Shown here: piece by piece, positions 45,022 through 53,001 of the stretch
How positions within the stretch are numbered: the first letter of the stretch is position 1
Layout of the letters: each line of letters starts with the position of its first letter
From: JAGIBJ01 sp032119795
GTDB lineage: Bacteria > Actinomycetota > Thermoleophilia > Solirubrobacterales > Solirubrobacteraceae
Reading direction: 5' to 3'
Assembly: GCA_032119795.1 (NCBI GenBank)
Contig: JAUMFO010000021.1
Location: forward strand, 42,122-106,121
Length of the DNA stretch: 64,000 bases
Notes under the pieces: model-generated
What the model was told of the DNA's origin: nothing
Database searches by the model: none
What the model saw: the letters and a program-made list of their open reading frames with translations, nothing else
Translations under genes and position numbers: made by a program

Positions 45022-46206
45022 TTAGAGCCCGTACGTCATTCCGATGATGTCGCGCTGGATCTCGTTGGTGCCGCCGTAGATCGTGGAGACGACCGCCTGT
45101 CGCAGGTACGCCTCCATGTCGTATTCGGTGGCGTAGCCGTAGCCGCCCATCATCTGCATGCCCTCGAGCGCGACGCGCTTGACGACCTCCGTGACCTTGA
45201 GCTTCGCCATCGACGCCTCGCGCGGCAGGAGGCGGCTCGGGTCCTCGTCGATCGTGCGGGCAACCTCGTAGACGAGCAGCTCGCAGCAGCGCAGCTCGGT
45301 GGCCAGATCGGCGACCTTGTGCTTCATCGCCTGGAACGACCCGATCTTCTTGCCGAACTGCTCACGCTCGCGCACGTAGGCGAGGGCATCGTCGAAGGCG
45401 CGGCGGGCGAGGCCGAGCATCACGGCGCCGATGATCAGGCGCTCGACGTTGAGGCCCGCCACGAGCTGGCCCCAGCCTGCGCCGACCTCGCCGAGGATCT
45501 GCGCCTTGGGGAGGCGCACGTCGGTGAAGAACACGTCGCACTGCTCGTCGCCGCCCATCGTGGAGATGTTGCGGATCTCCAGGCCGGGGGAGTCGGTCGG
45601 GACGAGGGCCATGGTGAGGCCGTCGTGCTTGCGGTCGCCGGTGAACGAGCGGCCGATCACGAGGATGTCGGTCGCGTGGCCGGCGCAGGTGATCCACGTC
45701 TTGTGGCCGTTCAAGACGATCTCATCGCCGTCGACCTCGATCTTCATCCGCATCGAGGCCACGTCGGAGCCCGAGCCCGGCTCAGACATCGCGATCGCGA
45801 ACACGTCGCCCGCAGCGATGCGGCCCAGGACGTCCTGCTTCTGCTCCTCGGTGCCGAAGCGCTCGTAGGCACCGGCGACGATCATGGTGACGGCGACGCC
45901 CTCGATCGGCGCGCGGCCGTAGGTCGTCTCCTCCAGCAGTGTGCAGAGGTCGACGACGCCGCCGCCTGCGCCGCCGTACTCCTCTGGCAGCGACGCGCCG
46001 ACGTAGCCGAGCTCGGCCATCTGGCGGTAGAGGCCGTCGTTGTGCAGCGTCGTGCGGCCCTTGGTGAGGGCCTCGCGCTGTTCGCGGGTGCCGGACTCGC
46101 CTTCGCAGAAGTCGGCGACGGCGTCGGCCAGGGCCTGCTGATCCTCGTTGAGGTGGCGGGCGGTGGTCACTCCGGCGAGGTCGCGGGCGATCGGGGTGGT
46201 GCTCAT
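45022..46206 (-). CDS. Acyl-CoA dehydrogenase
   Basis: A 394-residue flavoprotein with standard ACAD blocks: FAIAMSEPGSGSDVASM, TWITCAGHATDILVIGRS, YVREREQFGKKIGSFQAMKH, GGYGYATEYDMEAYLRQA and STIYGGTNEIQRDIIG. It would introduce the alpha-beta double bond in an acyl-CoA. ATG 46206 is the start; a TATCTT box lies eight bases upstream and is overlapped by an inverted repeat at 46217-46240. Together with the CoA-transferase next door it suggests catabolism of a branched or aromatic acid; the substrate is unknown. Confidence 0.9.
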   Translation of the reverse strand: MSTTPIARDLAGVTTARHLNEDQQALADAVADFCEGESGTREQREALTKGRTTLHNDGLYRQMAELGYVGASLPEEYGGAGGGVVDLCTLLEETTYGRAPIEGVAVTMIVAGAYERFGTEEQKQDVLGRIAAGDVFAIAMSEPGSGSDVASMRMKIEVDGDEIVLNGHKTWITCAGHATDILVIGRSFTGDRKHDGLTMALVPTDSPGLEIRNISTMGGDEQCDVFFTDVRLPKAQILGEVGAGWGQLVAGLNVERLIIGAVMLGLARRAFDDALAYVREREQFGKKIGSFQAMKHKVADLATELRCCELLVYEVARTIDEDPSRLLPREASMAKLKVTEVVKRVALEGMQMMGGYGYATEYDMEAYLRQAVVSTIYGGTNEIQRDIIGMTYGL

Positions 46207-46216
46207 AGGAAGATAA

Positions 46217-46240
46217 GATACCGAACAACTGCTCGGTATC
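46217..46240. promoter_or_regulatory. TetR-type operator on the acyl-CoA dehydrogenase promoter
   Basis: GATACCGA (46217-46224) and TCGGTATC (46233-46240) are perfect 8-bp arms over an 8-base spacer, and they overlap the likely -10. The arm core ACCGAAC matches the operator at 47511-47532. A third half-site (GCTGTTCGGTT) lies at 46251-46261. Confidence 0.6.
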
Positions 46241-46276
46241 AAACCTAATGGCTGTTCGGTTGATTTCTCGGGGCGT

Positions 46277-47482
46277 TCAGCGAGCAGGCCAGAGGGAGTC
46301 GAGATCGGCCAGGGCGGCCTGGTCGGCGCCGGTGCGTGGGGCGGTGCCGCCGGGTGCGAGGGGAGAACGCGAGAAGCGCAGGCCCGGTGCGGGGACGGGG
46401 ATCGCTTCGCCCGATGGGCCGATCGCGTCGATGGTTGGCGGGATCTCGGCACCGTCGCTGGCCGACTCGGCGGCGGCGCGGGCGTAGGACTCGGCGGGGC
46501 TCAGGATTGGCTCCAGGCAGCAGTCGTGCTCGTCGGCAAATGCCTTCCACTCGGCCCGGGTGCGCGCCGCGAACAGTCCCTCGATCTCGGTCGAGGCCTC
46601 GGTGCCGGGGGCGACGTACTGGTGCTCGATCAGGTCGGGGCGCTCCATGCCGTTGCACCATGCGGCCCAGAACTTGTATTCCAGGGCGCCCAGGGCGACA
46701 TCACCATCGGCGCAGCGGTAGGTCCGGTAGCAGGCGATCGCTGCGCCCCCCAAGGGGGCCGCGCCACGGGGCGCCTCGGGCTGGCCGGAGAGCGCTGCAG
46801 GCCCGTCGAGGGCGAGGAGCGCCCGCGCCCCGTCGGTCATCGACACGTCGACGTGCTGGCCGAGCCCGGAACCCGGCTGGCCGGGTGCGCCGTCGCGTTC
46901 GCGCAATGCCGCGAGGATCCCGATCACCCCGGGGAGCGCGCCGCCGGCGAGGTCGGCGACCTGCACGCCCATCGGGAGCGGCGGGCGGCCGGTCTCGCCG
47001 GAGATGCCGAGCACGCCGGAGCGCGCGAGGTAGCCGATGTCATGCCCGGCGCGGCCCGCGTCGGGGCCCGTCTGGCCGTAGCCCGTGATCGAGCAGAGGA
47101 TGGCCGCGGGGTTGCGCTCGTGGATGGCTGCCCAGCCGATCCCGTGGCGATCCAGGACGCCGGGCCGGAAGCTCTCCAGCACCACGTCGGCGCGCTCGAC
47201 GAGTCCGAGGAACTGCTGCTGGCCGGCTGGGTCGGTGAGGTCGAGGGAGACCGAGCGCTTGCCGTGGTTGAGCCCGATGAACGTGAGCGAGCGGCTGTCG
47301 TCGCCATCCTCGCCGTCGGCGAGTGGTGGCAGCAGGCGCACCATGTCTCCCCGGCTGGCCTCGGGGTGGTCGACGCGCAGCACGTCGGCACCCAGGTCGG
47401 CGAGGAGCCGCGAGCAGTACGGCGCGGGGAGGAGGCGGGAGCAATCCAGGACGCGGAGTCCGGCGAGTGGGGGCGCAGGCAT
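46277..47482 (-). CDS. Class III CoA-transferase (CaiB/BaiF family)
   Basis: A 401-residue CoA-transferase. The family blocks are LAGLRVLDCSRLLPAPYCSR, LGADVLRVDHP, LNHGKRSVSLDLTDPAGQQQ and GYGQTGPDAGRAGHDIGYLA, with aspartate available as the acyl carrier. It would load a carboxylic acid, or racemise a methyl-acyl-CoA, ahead of the dehydrogenase. It is divergent from a TetR gene with an operator in between. ATG 47482 is the start. About 70 bp separates it from the dehydrogenase, so both may be separately controlled by the same repressor. Confidence 0.88.
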   Translation of the reverse strand: MPAPPLAGLRVLDCSRLLPAPYCSRLLADLGADVLRVDHPEASRGDMVRLLPPLADGEDGDDSRSLTFIGLNHGKRSVSLDLTDPAGQQQFLGLVERADVVLESFRPGVLDRHGIGWAAIHERNPAAILCSITGYGQTGPDAGRAGHDIGYLARSGVLGISGETGRPPLPMGVQVADLAGGALPGVIGILAALRERDGAPGQPGSGLGQHVDVSMTDGARALLALDGPAALSGQPEAPRGAAPLGGAAIACYRTYRCADGDVALGALEYKFWAAWCNGMERPDLIEHQYVAPGTEASTEIEGLFAARTRAEWKAFADEHDCCLEPILSPAESYARAAAESASDGAEIPPTIDAIGPSGEAIPVPAPGLRFSRSPLAPGGTAPRTGADQAALADLDSLWPAR

Positions 47483-47510
47483 TGGCGCAGCATGGCACGT
47501 TTCGCGGTGG

Positions 47511-47532
47511 AAACCGAACGCCGGTTCGGTTT
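47511..47532. promoter_or_regulatory. TetR-type operator between the CoA-transferase and its divergent regulator
   Basis: AAACCGAAC (47511-47519) and GTTCGGTTT (47524-47532) are perfect 9-bp arms with a four-base spacer. The right arm touches the -10 box of the regulator gene, as expected for autorepression. Confidence 0.7.
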
Positions 47533-47537
47533 ATGCT
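47532..47537 (+). promoter_or_regulatory. Leaderless-type -10 box TATGCT
   Basis: TATGCT, seven bases, then ATG 47545, which sets the regulator's start. Confidence 0.65.
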
Positions 47538-47544
47538 TGGCGGC

Positions 47545-48210
47545 ATGTCCAGCCTCGCGGCAGTCGATTGGTCTGAGCGGTTACCGTTGCCGGGAATGAC
47601 TGCTCCTGCTCGCCGCACCCAGGATCAGCGCCGCGCTGAGACTCGTCGGCGGCTGCTCGACGCCACGATCGAATGCGTGGCCGAGCTGGGCTACGCCGGG
47701 GCGACGACGCGGCGCATCGCCGAGCGCGCCGAGGTATCGGTTGGCGCCGTCACGCACCACTTCCAGTACCGCGTCGACCTGGTTGCGGCGGCGGTTGAGG
47801 AACTCGTTCGCCGCCGGCTCGTGGCCCTGCGCACCGCCCTCGATGCGCTGCCGGATGACCGCCCCGAGCGGGTTCGTGCGGCCCTCGATCTGCTTTGGCT
47901 CGACTTCTCTGGTCCGCTGTTCACCGTGATGGTGAAGCTCTGGATCGCTGCCGGCGATGAGGAGGAGCTCTACGCCCGCATGGTGCCGCTCGAGCGCCTC
48001 CTGGCTCGCGCCGCCTCCAATCTGCAGCCCGAGCTGGGGCTGCAGCCGATCGAGACCGAGCAGCGCATGAGTCTCAACCCGCGGTTTGCCGTCGTGATGA
48101 GCACGATTCGAGGCCTCGCGCTCTCCCGCGCGTTTGAGCCGCGGTCGGGCGCCGTGCGCGATCCGTGGCCGGCGCACCGCGCCGAGCTCGAGCGCTACCT
48201 GCTCAGCTAG
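47545..48210 (+). CDS. TetR-family regulator of the acyl-CoA genes
   Basis: A 221-residue TetR protein. The DNA-binding domain is at residues about 30-80 (LLDATIECVAELGYAGATTR, then RIAERAEVSVGAVTHHFQYR). ATG 47545 follows a TATGCT box by seven bases. It lies divergent from the CoA-transferase across a perfect palindrome that also resembles the acyl-CoA dehydrogenase operator, so it very probably represses both. Its TAG stop shares CTAG with the stop of the next, convergent TetR gene. Confidence 0.85.
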   Translation: MSSLAAVDWSERLPLPGMTAPARRTQDQRRAETRRRLLDATIECVAELGYAGATTRRIAERAEVSVGAVTHHFQYRVDLVAAAVEELVRRRLVALRTALDALPDDRPERVRAALDLLWLDFSGPLFTVMVKLWIAAGDEEELYARMVPLERLLARAASNLQPELGLQPIETEQRMSLNPRFAVVMSTIRGLALSRAFEPRSGAVRDPWPAHRAELERYLLS

Positions 48211-48785
48211 GCCGCCGGTGGCGGCAGCGGGCCCTCGGTGAGTTCGTCGTTGAACGTTACGACGCCGCGGGGGCCCCACTTCGCCAGCAGCATCAGCGTC
48301 TCGGGGTCCTGCATCAGGATGAAGCCCAGGTAGGTCGCGTACTCGGAGGCGGCGCCCGCGTGCGTCTCCTCGGGGGTGGCGCGCGGCTCACTGAGCGCGA
48401 CGACGGCGGCGATGCGCTTGCGGTCGGTCTCGTTGATGACCTCTTGGACGGCTGGGTCGTACACGCCCCATGAGCGGATGGCTCGCTCAAGTCCGATGTC
48501 GATGTGCATGATCAGGGCGTTGAGTGCGTCTCGTCGGGCGAGGGCGTCTGGCTCGTCGCCAGGCATCACCAGGCGATCGATCACATGGTCGGTGGTGGCG
48601 GCGTGCCAGTGGGCGAGGAGGGCGTCGCGGTAGCCGTCGGTGCCACCTTTGAAGCGGTGGTAGAACGCACCTTTGGTGCGGCCCGCGGCCCGGCAGAGCT
48701 CCTCGATCGTGAGGGCCTGAGGGCCACGGGTCCTGAGGAGCTCGAGGCCGAGCTCGAGCCAGTCGGTCTCAGTGCGCGGGGCGAT
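48207..48785 (-). CDS. TetR-family regulator without a standard start codon
   Basis: From the conserved TetR sequence (TDWLELGLELLRTRGPQALT, then RAAGRTKGAFYHRFKGG) the gene encodes about 190 residues. No ATG, GTG or TTG occurs in frame between the first TetR residues and about position 48889, so the start is unresolved. The ATC at 48783-48785 (VIAPRTE... region) is shown as a nominal start only. The gene overlaps the end of the membrane-protein gene in front by about 17 bases, so it might be made by coupled reinitiation. A sequencing error or rare start codon could also explain it. Confidence 0.65.
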   Translation of the reverse strand: MAPRTETDWLELGLELLRTRGPQALTIEELCRAAGRTKGAFYHRFKGGTDGYRDALLAHWHAATTDHVIDRLVMPGDEPDALARRDALNALIMHIDIGLERAIRSWGVYDPAVQEVINETDRKRIAAVVALSEPRATPEETHAGAASEYATYLGFILMQDPETLMLLAKWGPRGVVTFNDELTEGPLPPPAA

Positions 48786-49290
48786 GACTGGCCTGCGGTC
48801 GATCGGGCATGGGGTGAAGTGTGGCGGCCGGGCGGCTCCACCGTGGGGAGATTTGCTCCACGCGCAGGTAGAGGGAGCGGTTGAGTCCGACGAATCCAGC
48901 CGCGGAGATGGCGAAGAACGCGATCGACTGCGGCACCTCGGCGAAACCGAGTCCAGAACCGACGGCCACCATGACGAACACGATGCCAAACGCCCCGGCG
49001 AGCAGGTTCCAGGTGAGCATCAGGGCGGGCGTCCGGCGGCGGATGCCGTAGGCGTACGAGCCTGCCATGGCGATCAGGGTGAGCGTGACGAGGTGCCAGC
49101 ATGCGCGGGTCACCTCCCGTGCGACGGGTGGCGTGTTGGACGCCAGGACGGGTTCGAGGACCTCGCCCGTGCCCATGCTGATGTGGACGACGAGCGTCGC
49201 AAACGAGAGGCCGGCGGCCGTGGCGATCCCACGGTTGACCTTCGGCTTGCGAATTCCTGACTTGCGGATGGGGCTGTGCGACCGGGACAT
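48769..49290 (-). CDS. Small membrane protein in a TetR operon
   Basis: A 173-residue protein with about four hydrophobic segments: AAGLSFATLVVHISMG, WHLVTLTLIAMAGSYAYGI, LMLTWNLLAGAFGIVFVMVA and SIAFFAISAAGFVGL. No family is recognised. ATG 49290 is preceded on the minus strand by TACGGT six bases away, overlapped by an inverted repeat that a TetR protein could bind. The TetR gene follows directly and overlaps it. Confidence 0.7.
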   Translation of the reverse strand: MSRSHSPIRKSGIRKPKVNRGIATAAGLSFATLVVHISMGTGEVLEPVLASNTPPVAREVTRACWHLVTLTLIAMAGSYAYGIRRRTPALMLTWNLLAGAFGIVFVMVAVGSGLGFAEVPQSIAFFAISAAGFVGLNRSLYLRVEQISPRWSRPAATLHPMPDRPQASHRPAH

Positions 49291-49296
49291 GAGCAG

Positions 49297-49323
49297 ACCG
49301 TACCGTATGGTATGGCGTACGGT
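49297..49323. promoter_or_regulatory. Inverted-repeat operator in the promoter of the membrane-protein/TetR pair
   Basis: ACCGTAC (49297-49303) and GTACGGT (49317-49323) are perfect arms. A second ACCGTA (49302-49307) overlaps the first. The site covers the -10 region of the gene starting at 49290, fitting autoregulation by the TetR gene at 48207. Confidence 0.6.
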
Positions 49324-49345
49324 GGGATTGCTCCAACCGAGCCGT

Positions 49346-49479
49346 TTTTGGCGCGTCACCCTCGGTCTGGTTTGCAGCGCGTGTCTGCAAACCAGGGGGT
49401 GGTGGCCGCGAAACGGCGTTTTGGCGCGTCACCCTCGGTCTGGTTTGCAGCGCGTGTCTGCAAACCAGGGGGTGGTGGC
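49346..49479. repeat. Two 61-bp identical direct repeats with internal perfect hairpins
   Basis: The segment 49346-49406 is repeated at 49419-49479, a 73-bp period. Each copy contains CTGGTTTGCAG, a 7-base loop CGCGTGT, and CTGCAAACCAG (49367-49395 and 49440-49468), an 11-bp perfect stem. A G-rich stretch follows. No T-run follows on either strand. They lie in the gap after the aminotransferase gene and may act as transcription terminators or belong to a dispersed repeat family. Confidence 0.85.
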
Positions 49480-49488
49480 TGCGGCGTG

Positions 49489-50646
49489 CTACCCGATCGC
49501 CCAGCCGGCTTCGAGCTCGGCCACGGCGTCGTCGGCGCTTTGCCCGAGTCGTGGCGCGAGCGCCTCGACGAGCCGGCGCTGTGGCTCGAGATTGGCCCCG
49601 TAGCCCATCACGCCGATCCGCCACGCCTGCCCGGCGAACGGGCCCAGGCCGCCGGAGATCTCGATGCCGTCCTCGGTGAGCAGCGGCATCCGGACGGCCG
49701 CGTCGTCGACGCCGTCCGGCACGCGCACCGCCAGCAGCGGATTGAGCTGCTCGCCCTCGGGCGCGATTCGCTCCAGGCCCAGTGCACGGAGTGCTCGCAG
49801 CAGCGCGTTGTGGGCGAGCTCGTGCCGCGCCCAGCGCGCCTCGACGCCCTCCTCGAGGACGTCGCCGAGTCCCTCGTGCAGTCCATAGATCAGGTTGATC
49901 GGCGCGGTGTGGTGGTAGGCCCGGCCGCCGGTCCCCGCCCAGTACCCGAGCACGAGCGAGAGGTCGAAGTACCAGGATGGGCAGTCGACGGTCTCGGCTT
50001 TGGCGATCGCGCGCTCGCCGAGCGTGAACGGCGAGAGCCCGGGCGGCACGTTGAGGCACTTCTGCGTGCCGGAGAAGGCTGCGTCGACGCCCCAGGCGTC
50101 GAGCTCGAGCCGGTGCCCGCCGAGCGACGTCACGCAGTCGATGAGCAGGAGGGCGTCGCGGTCACGGCAGGCGTCGGCAAGGCCGTCGAGGGGCTGTGCG
50201 ACGCCGGTCGACGTCTCGGCGTGCACGACGACCATCGCCGCGAACGGACCCTCGTCGGCGGCGTGCAGCAGCACCTCGGTCGGGATCGCGCGGCCCCACT
50301 CGCCCTCGACGCGCACCACGTCGGCGCCGTGGCGCGCGAGTTCGTCGGCCATGCGCTCCCCGAACAGCCCATGGATTCCGCAGAGGACGCGGTCGCCGGG
50401 CTTCACGAGGTTGGCAACCATCGTCTCCATCCCTGCGCTGCCCGTGCCGGAGACGGGGAACGCCACCTGGTTCTGCGTGCGAAAGGCGCTGCGCAGCCGC
50501 TCGCTCAAATCGTCGAGCAGCTCGCCGAACGCCGGATCCAGGTGGCCGAGCGTCGGGGCGCCGAGCGCGCGCAGCACCCGCTCCGTCGTCTGCGACGGGC
50601 CGGACCCGAGCAACAGGCGCTCAGGGAGATCGAACGTGCTGGGCAT
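49489..50646 (-). CDS. Class V aminotransferase (alanine-glyoxylate/serine-pyruvate type)
   Basis: A 385-residue PLP enzyme. The cofactor lysine is in SGTQKCLNVPPGLSPF (near residue 195), with VVHAETSTGVAQPLDGLADA and LLIDCVTSLGGHRLELDAWG before it. ATG 50646 is preceded by GAGGA, so the upstream extension to 50715 is not favoured. It would transfer an amino group to glyoxylate or pyruvate. It is on the same strand as the pantothenate genes, 93 bp downstream of panB. Exact substrate unknown; ureidoglycine-glyoxylate transaminase is another possibility. Confidence 0.85.
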   Translation of the reverse strand: MPSTFDLPERLLLGSGPSQTTERVLRALGAPTLGHLDPAFGELLDDLSERLRSAFRTQNQVAFPVSGTGSAGMETMVANLVKPGDRVLCGIHGLFGERMADELARHGADVVRVEGEWGRAIPTEVLLHAADEGPFAAMVVVHAETSTGVAQPLDGLADACRDRDALLLIDCVTSLGGHRLELDAWGVDAAFSGTQKCLNVPPGLSPFTLGERAIAKAETVDCPSWYFDLSLVLGYWAGTGGRAYHHTAPINLIYGLHEGLGDVLEEGVEARWARHELAHNALLRALRALGLERIAPEGEQLNPLLAVRVPDGVDDAAVRMPLLTEDGIEISGGLGPFAGQAWRIGVMGYGANLEPQRRLVEALAPRLGQSADDAVAELEAGWAIG

Positions 50647-50739
50647 CAAGTCCTCGGAGGTAGACGTCGGCGAAGCGATCCCGAGGATGTTCACGGTCGG
50701 CGCCTGCTCCCGCAAGCGCCGACCGGAGAAGCCCAGGTG

Positions 50740-51657
50740 CTACAGCCGCGCGGGCAGCTCGTCGATCGCGCTCTGGAGCGTCGCGACCTCGGCGGCGTCC
50801 ATGGCGTACTCGTGCTCGGGGCCCGGGTAGACCTTCGTGCGCACGTCATTGGCGTAGGCGGCGACGCCCTGGTCCATGGCGTCCTGGAGATCGGCGTAGC
50901 GCTGGACGAACTTGCCGCCGCGGCCCTCGCGAATCCCGAGGAGGTCGTGGAACACGAGCACCTGCCCGGCGGTGGTGGGGCCGGCGCCGATGCCGATCGT
51001 CGGCACGTTCAGGCGCGAGACGACCGCCTCCGCGACGACCGACGGGATCGCCTCCAGGACGACCGAGAAGCACCCGGCGTCTTCCAGCGCCTCGGCGCCG
51101 TGGATCAGCGACATCGCAGCCGACGCGTCCTTGGCCTGGGCGCGGTAACCGCCGAGCATCACGGCCGTCTGGGGCGTGAGGCCAACGTGGCCCATGACCG
51201 GGATGCCGGCCTGGGTGATCGCGCGGGCGCGGGCGACGGCCATCGGGCCGCAGCCCTCGAGCTTGACGGCGTCGACGCCGGCCTCCTTCACGAACCGCAT
51301 CGCCGTGCTGACGGCCTGCTCGTCGGAGACCTCGTAGGACCCAAAGGGCAGGTCGCCGACGAGGAACGGGCTCTGGAGTCCGCGGCGCACGGCCTTGGCG
51401 AGCATCAGCAGTTCGTCGATCGACACCGGCACCGTCGAGTCGTAGCCGAGCACGGTCATCGCGCCGGAGTCGCCCACGAGGACGAGATCGACGCCAGCAG
51501 CCTCAGCCGCACGCGCGCTCGGGTAGTCGTAGGCCGTGACCATCACGAGCTTGTCGCCGCGGCGGTAGTGCTCGACGATCCGCGGGAGCGTCATCGGGAG
51601 CGTCGAAGCGTCGCTCGGGATGGTGATCGTCTTGGGCTGGGTCGGGTAGGTCGACAT
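50740..51657 (-). CDS. panB: 3-methyl-2-oxobutanoate hydroxymethyltransferase
   Basis: A 305-residue PanB, the first committed enzyme of pantothenate synthesis. Blocks are DKLVMVTAYDYPSARAAEAA, LVGDSGAMTVLGYDSTVPVS, VGDLPFGSYEVSDEQAV, VKLEGCGPMAVARARAITQA and IPVMGHVGLTPQTAVMLGG. It lies in the order DUF2520-panC-panD-panB with short gaps. AGGAGA sits ahead of ATG 51657. No panE-type ketopantoate reductase gene is next to it. Confidence 0.95.
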   Translation of the reverse strand: MSTYPTQPKTITIPSDASTLPMTLPRIVEHYRRGDKLVMVTAYDYPSARAAEAAGVDLVLVGDSGAMTVLGYDSTVPVSIDELLMLAKAVRRGLQSPFLVGDLPFGSYEVSDEQAVSTAMRFVKEAGVDAVKLEGCGPMAVARARAITQAGIPVMGHVGLTPQTAVMLGGYRAQAKDASAAMSLIHGAEALEDAGCFSVVLEAIPSVVAEAVVSRLNVPTIGIGAGPTTAGQVLVFHDLLGIREGRGGKFVQRYADLQDAMDQGVAAYANDVRTKVYPGPEHEYAMDAAEVATLQSAIDELPARL

Positions 51658-51690
51658 GTCTCAATGTCTCCTGGGGAGAGGTGGCGCTAC

Positions 51691-52089
51691 CTAGCGGACC
51701 GCAGAAGCGGACAGCAAGGTTGCGACGGCGTCGTCGACGTCGAGGATCCGGTTGGAACCGGCCTCCACGTGGACGACCTTCGGCTCGTAAGTCTCGAGCT
51801 CGGCCTTGTCGTACTGGGCGTAAGAGATGACGATGATCGTGTCGCCGTGGTGCACGAGGCGTGCGGCGGCCCCGTTGACCTGCATCACGCCCGAGCCGCG
51901 CTCGCCGGCGATCGTGTAGGTCTCAAAGCGCTGGCCGTTGTCGACGTCGACGATGGCCACCTGCTCGTGCTCGAGGATGTCGGCGGCGTCGAGGAGATCG
52001 GGGTCGATCGTGATCGACCCGACGTAGTGCAGATCGCTGCCCGTGACCGTGGCCCGGTGGATCTTCGACTTCAGCATCGTGCGGTGCAT
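51691..52089 (-). CDS. panD: Aspartate 1-decarboxylase
   Basis: A 132-residue PanD proenzyme that makes beta-alanine. The self-cleavage site is the GS in LHYVGSITIDPDL, where serine becomes the pyruvoyl cofactor. The N-terminus (MLKSKIHRATVTGSDLHY) and HHGDTIIVISYAQYD are family-typical. AGGAGA precedes ATG 52089; an ATG four codons in is an alternative. It sits between panC and panB on one strand. Confidence 0.95.
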   Translation of the reverse strand: MHRTMLKSKIHRATVTGSDLHYVGSITIDPDLLDAADILEHEQVAIVDVDNGQRFETYTIAGERGSGVMQVNGAAARLVHHGDTIIVISYAQYDKAELETYEPKVVHVEAGSNRILDVDDAVATLLSASAVR

Positions 52090-52128
52090 GGCGGGGTTCT
52101 CCTGGGGTGCGCGGAGAGCGGAGGGAAC

Positions 52129-53001
52129 TTAAGACGCGACCGGCGCGAGCCGGACGTTGTCGATGAGGCGGACCTGGCCGACGTGCGCGGCCACGGCCAG
52201 AACGCACTCGCGATCGAGGACGTCGACAGGCAGGAAGGTGGCGGCGTCGACGAGCGTGGCGTAGTCCGTCGGGAGGGCGGCGGCGATCAGCTCGACGTGG
52301 ACGGCGGACTCGAGGGCGCGGGCGGAGTGCTCGCCGCCCTCGGCGAGGCGCTGCGCGGCAAAGAGGCCGCGGCTGATCGCCAGTGCGCGTTCGCGATCGG
52401 TGGCCGACGCCAACCGCACGTTGCGGCTCGACATCGCCAGGCCGTCGTCTTCGCGGACGGTGTCGACACCCTGGATGCGCGTCGGGATCACGAGGTCGCG
52501 GACGAACTGCTCGATGACCGCGAGCTGTTGGGCATCCTTGCGGCCGAAGTAGGCGACGTCGGCGCGAACGAGGCCGAGCAGACGGGCCACGACCGTCGCC
52601 ATGCCGTCGAAGTGGCCGGGGCGGTGCGCGCCCTCGAGCTGCTCGGCGATGGCGCCCGCGCTGATCGTCGTGGCGAAGCCGGCGGGGTAGATCTCCTCGC
52701 ACGACGGCGCGAACGCGATCGTGGCGCCGGCGGCCGCGGCACGCTCGAAGTCGGCGGCCTCCGTGCGCGGGTAATTCTCCAGATCCGACGCGTCGTTGAA
52801 CTGCGAAGGGTTCACGAAGATCGAGATGACGACCGCGCCATGCTCTCGGGCCGCGGCCCGCACGAGCGTGGCATGGCCCTCGTGGAGTGCGCCCATCGTC
52901 GGGACGAACCCGACGGAGAGGCCGGCCCCGTGCGCGGCGTCGACCGCGGCTCGGAGCTCATCCACCGTACGGGCGACGGTGAGGGTGGTCGTGGCAAGCA
53001 T
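52129..53001 (-). CDS. panC: Pantothenate synthetase
   Basis: A 290-residue PanC that joins pantoate and beta-alanine using ATP. The HIGH-type motif is in VGFVPTMGALHEGHATLV (near residue 31) and the KMSKS-like region in DGLAMSSRNVRL. NPSQFNDASDLENYPRTEAA and GRKDAQQLAVIEQFVRDL match the family. ATG 53001 overlaps the stop of the DUF2520 gene (TGATG), so the two are coupled. Confidence 0.95.
   Translation of the reverse strand: MLATTTLTVARTVDELRAAVDAAHGAGLSVGFVPTMGALHEGHATLVRAAAREHGAVVISIFVNPSQFNDASDLENYPRTEAADFERAAAAGATIAFAPSCEEIYPAGFATTISAGAIAEQLEGAHRPGHFDGMATVVARLLGLVRADVAYFGRKDAQQLAVIEQFVRDLVIPTRIQGVDTVREDDGLAMSSRNVRLASATDRERALAISRGLFAAQRLAEGGEHSARALESAVHVELIAAALPTDYATLVDAATFLPVDVLDRECVLAVAAHVGQVRLIDNVRLAPVAS

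Noticed and set aside
49346..49479. Possible CRISPR array
   Set aside because: There are only two units, the repeat is 61 bp with a 12-base gap, and no cas gene is nearby.
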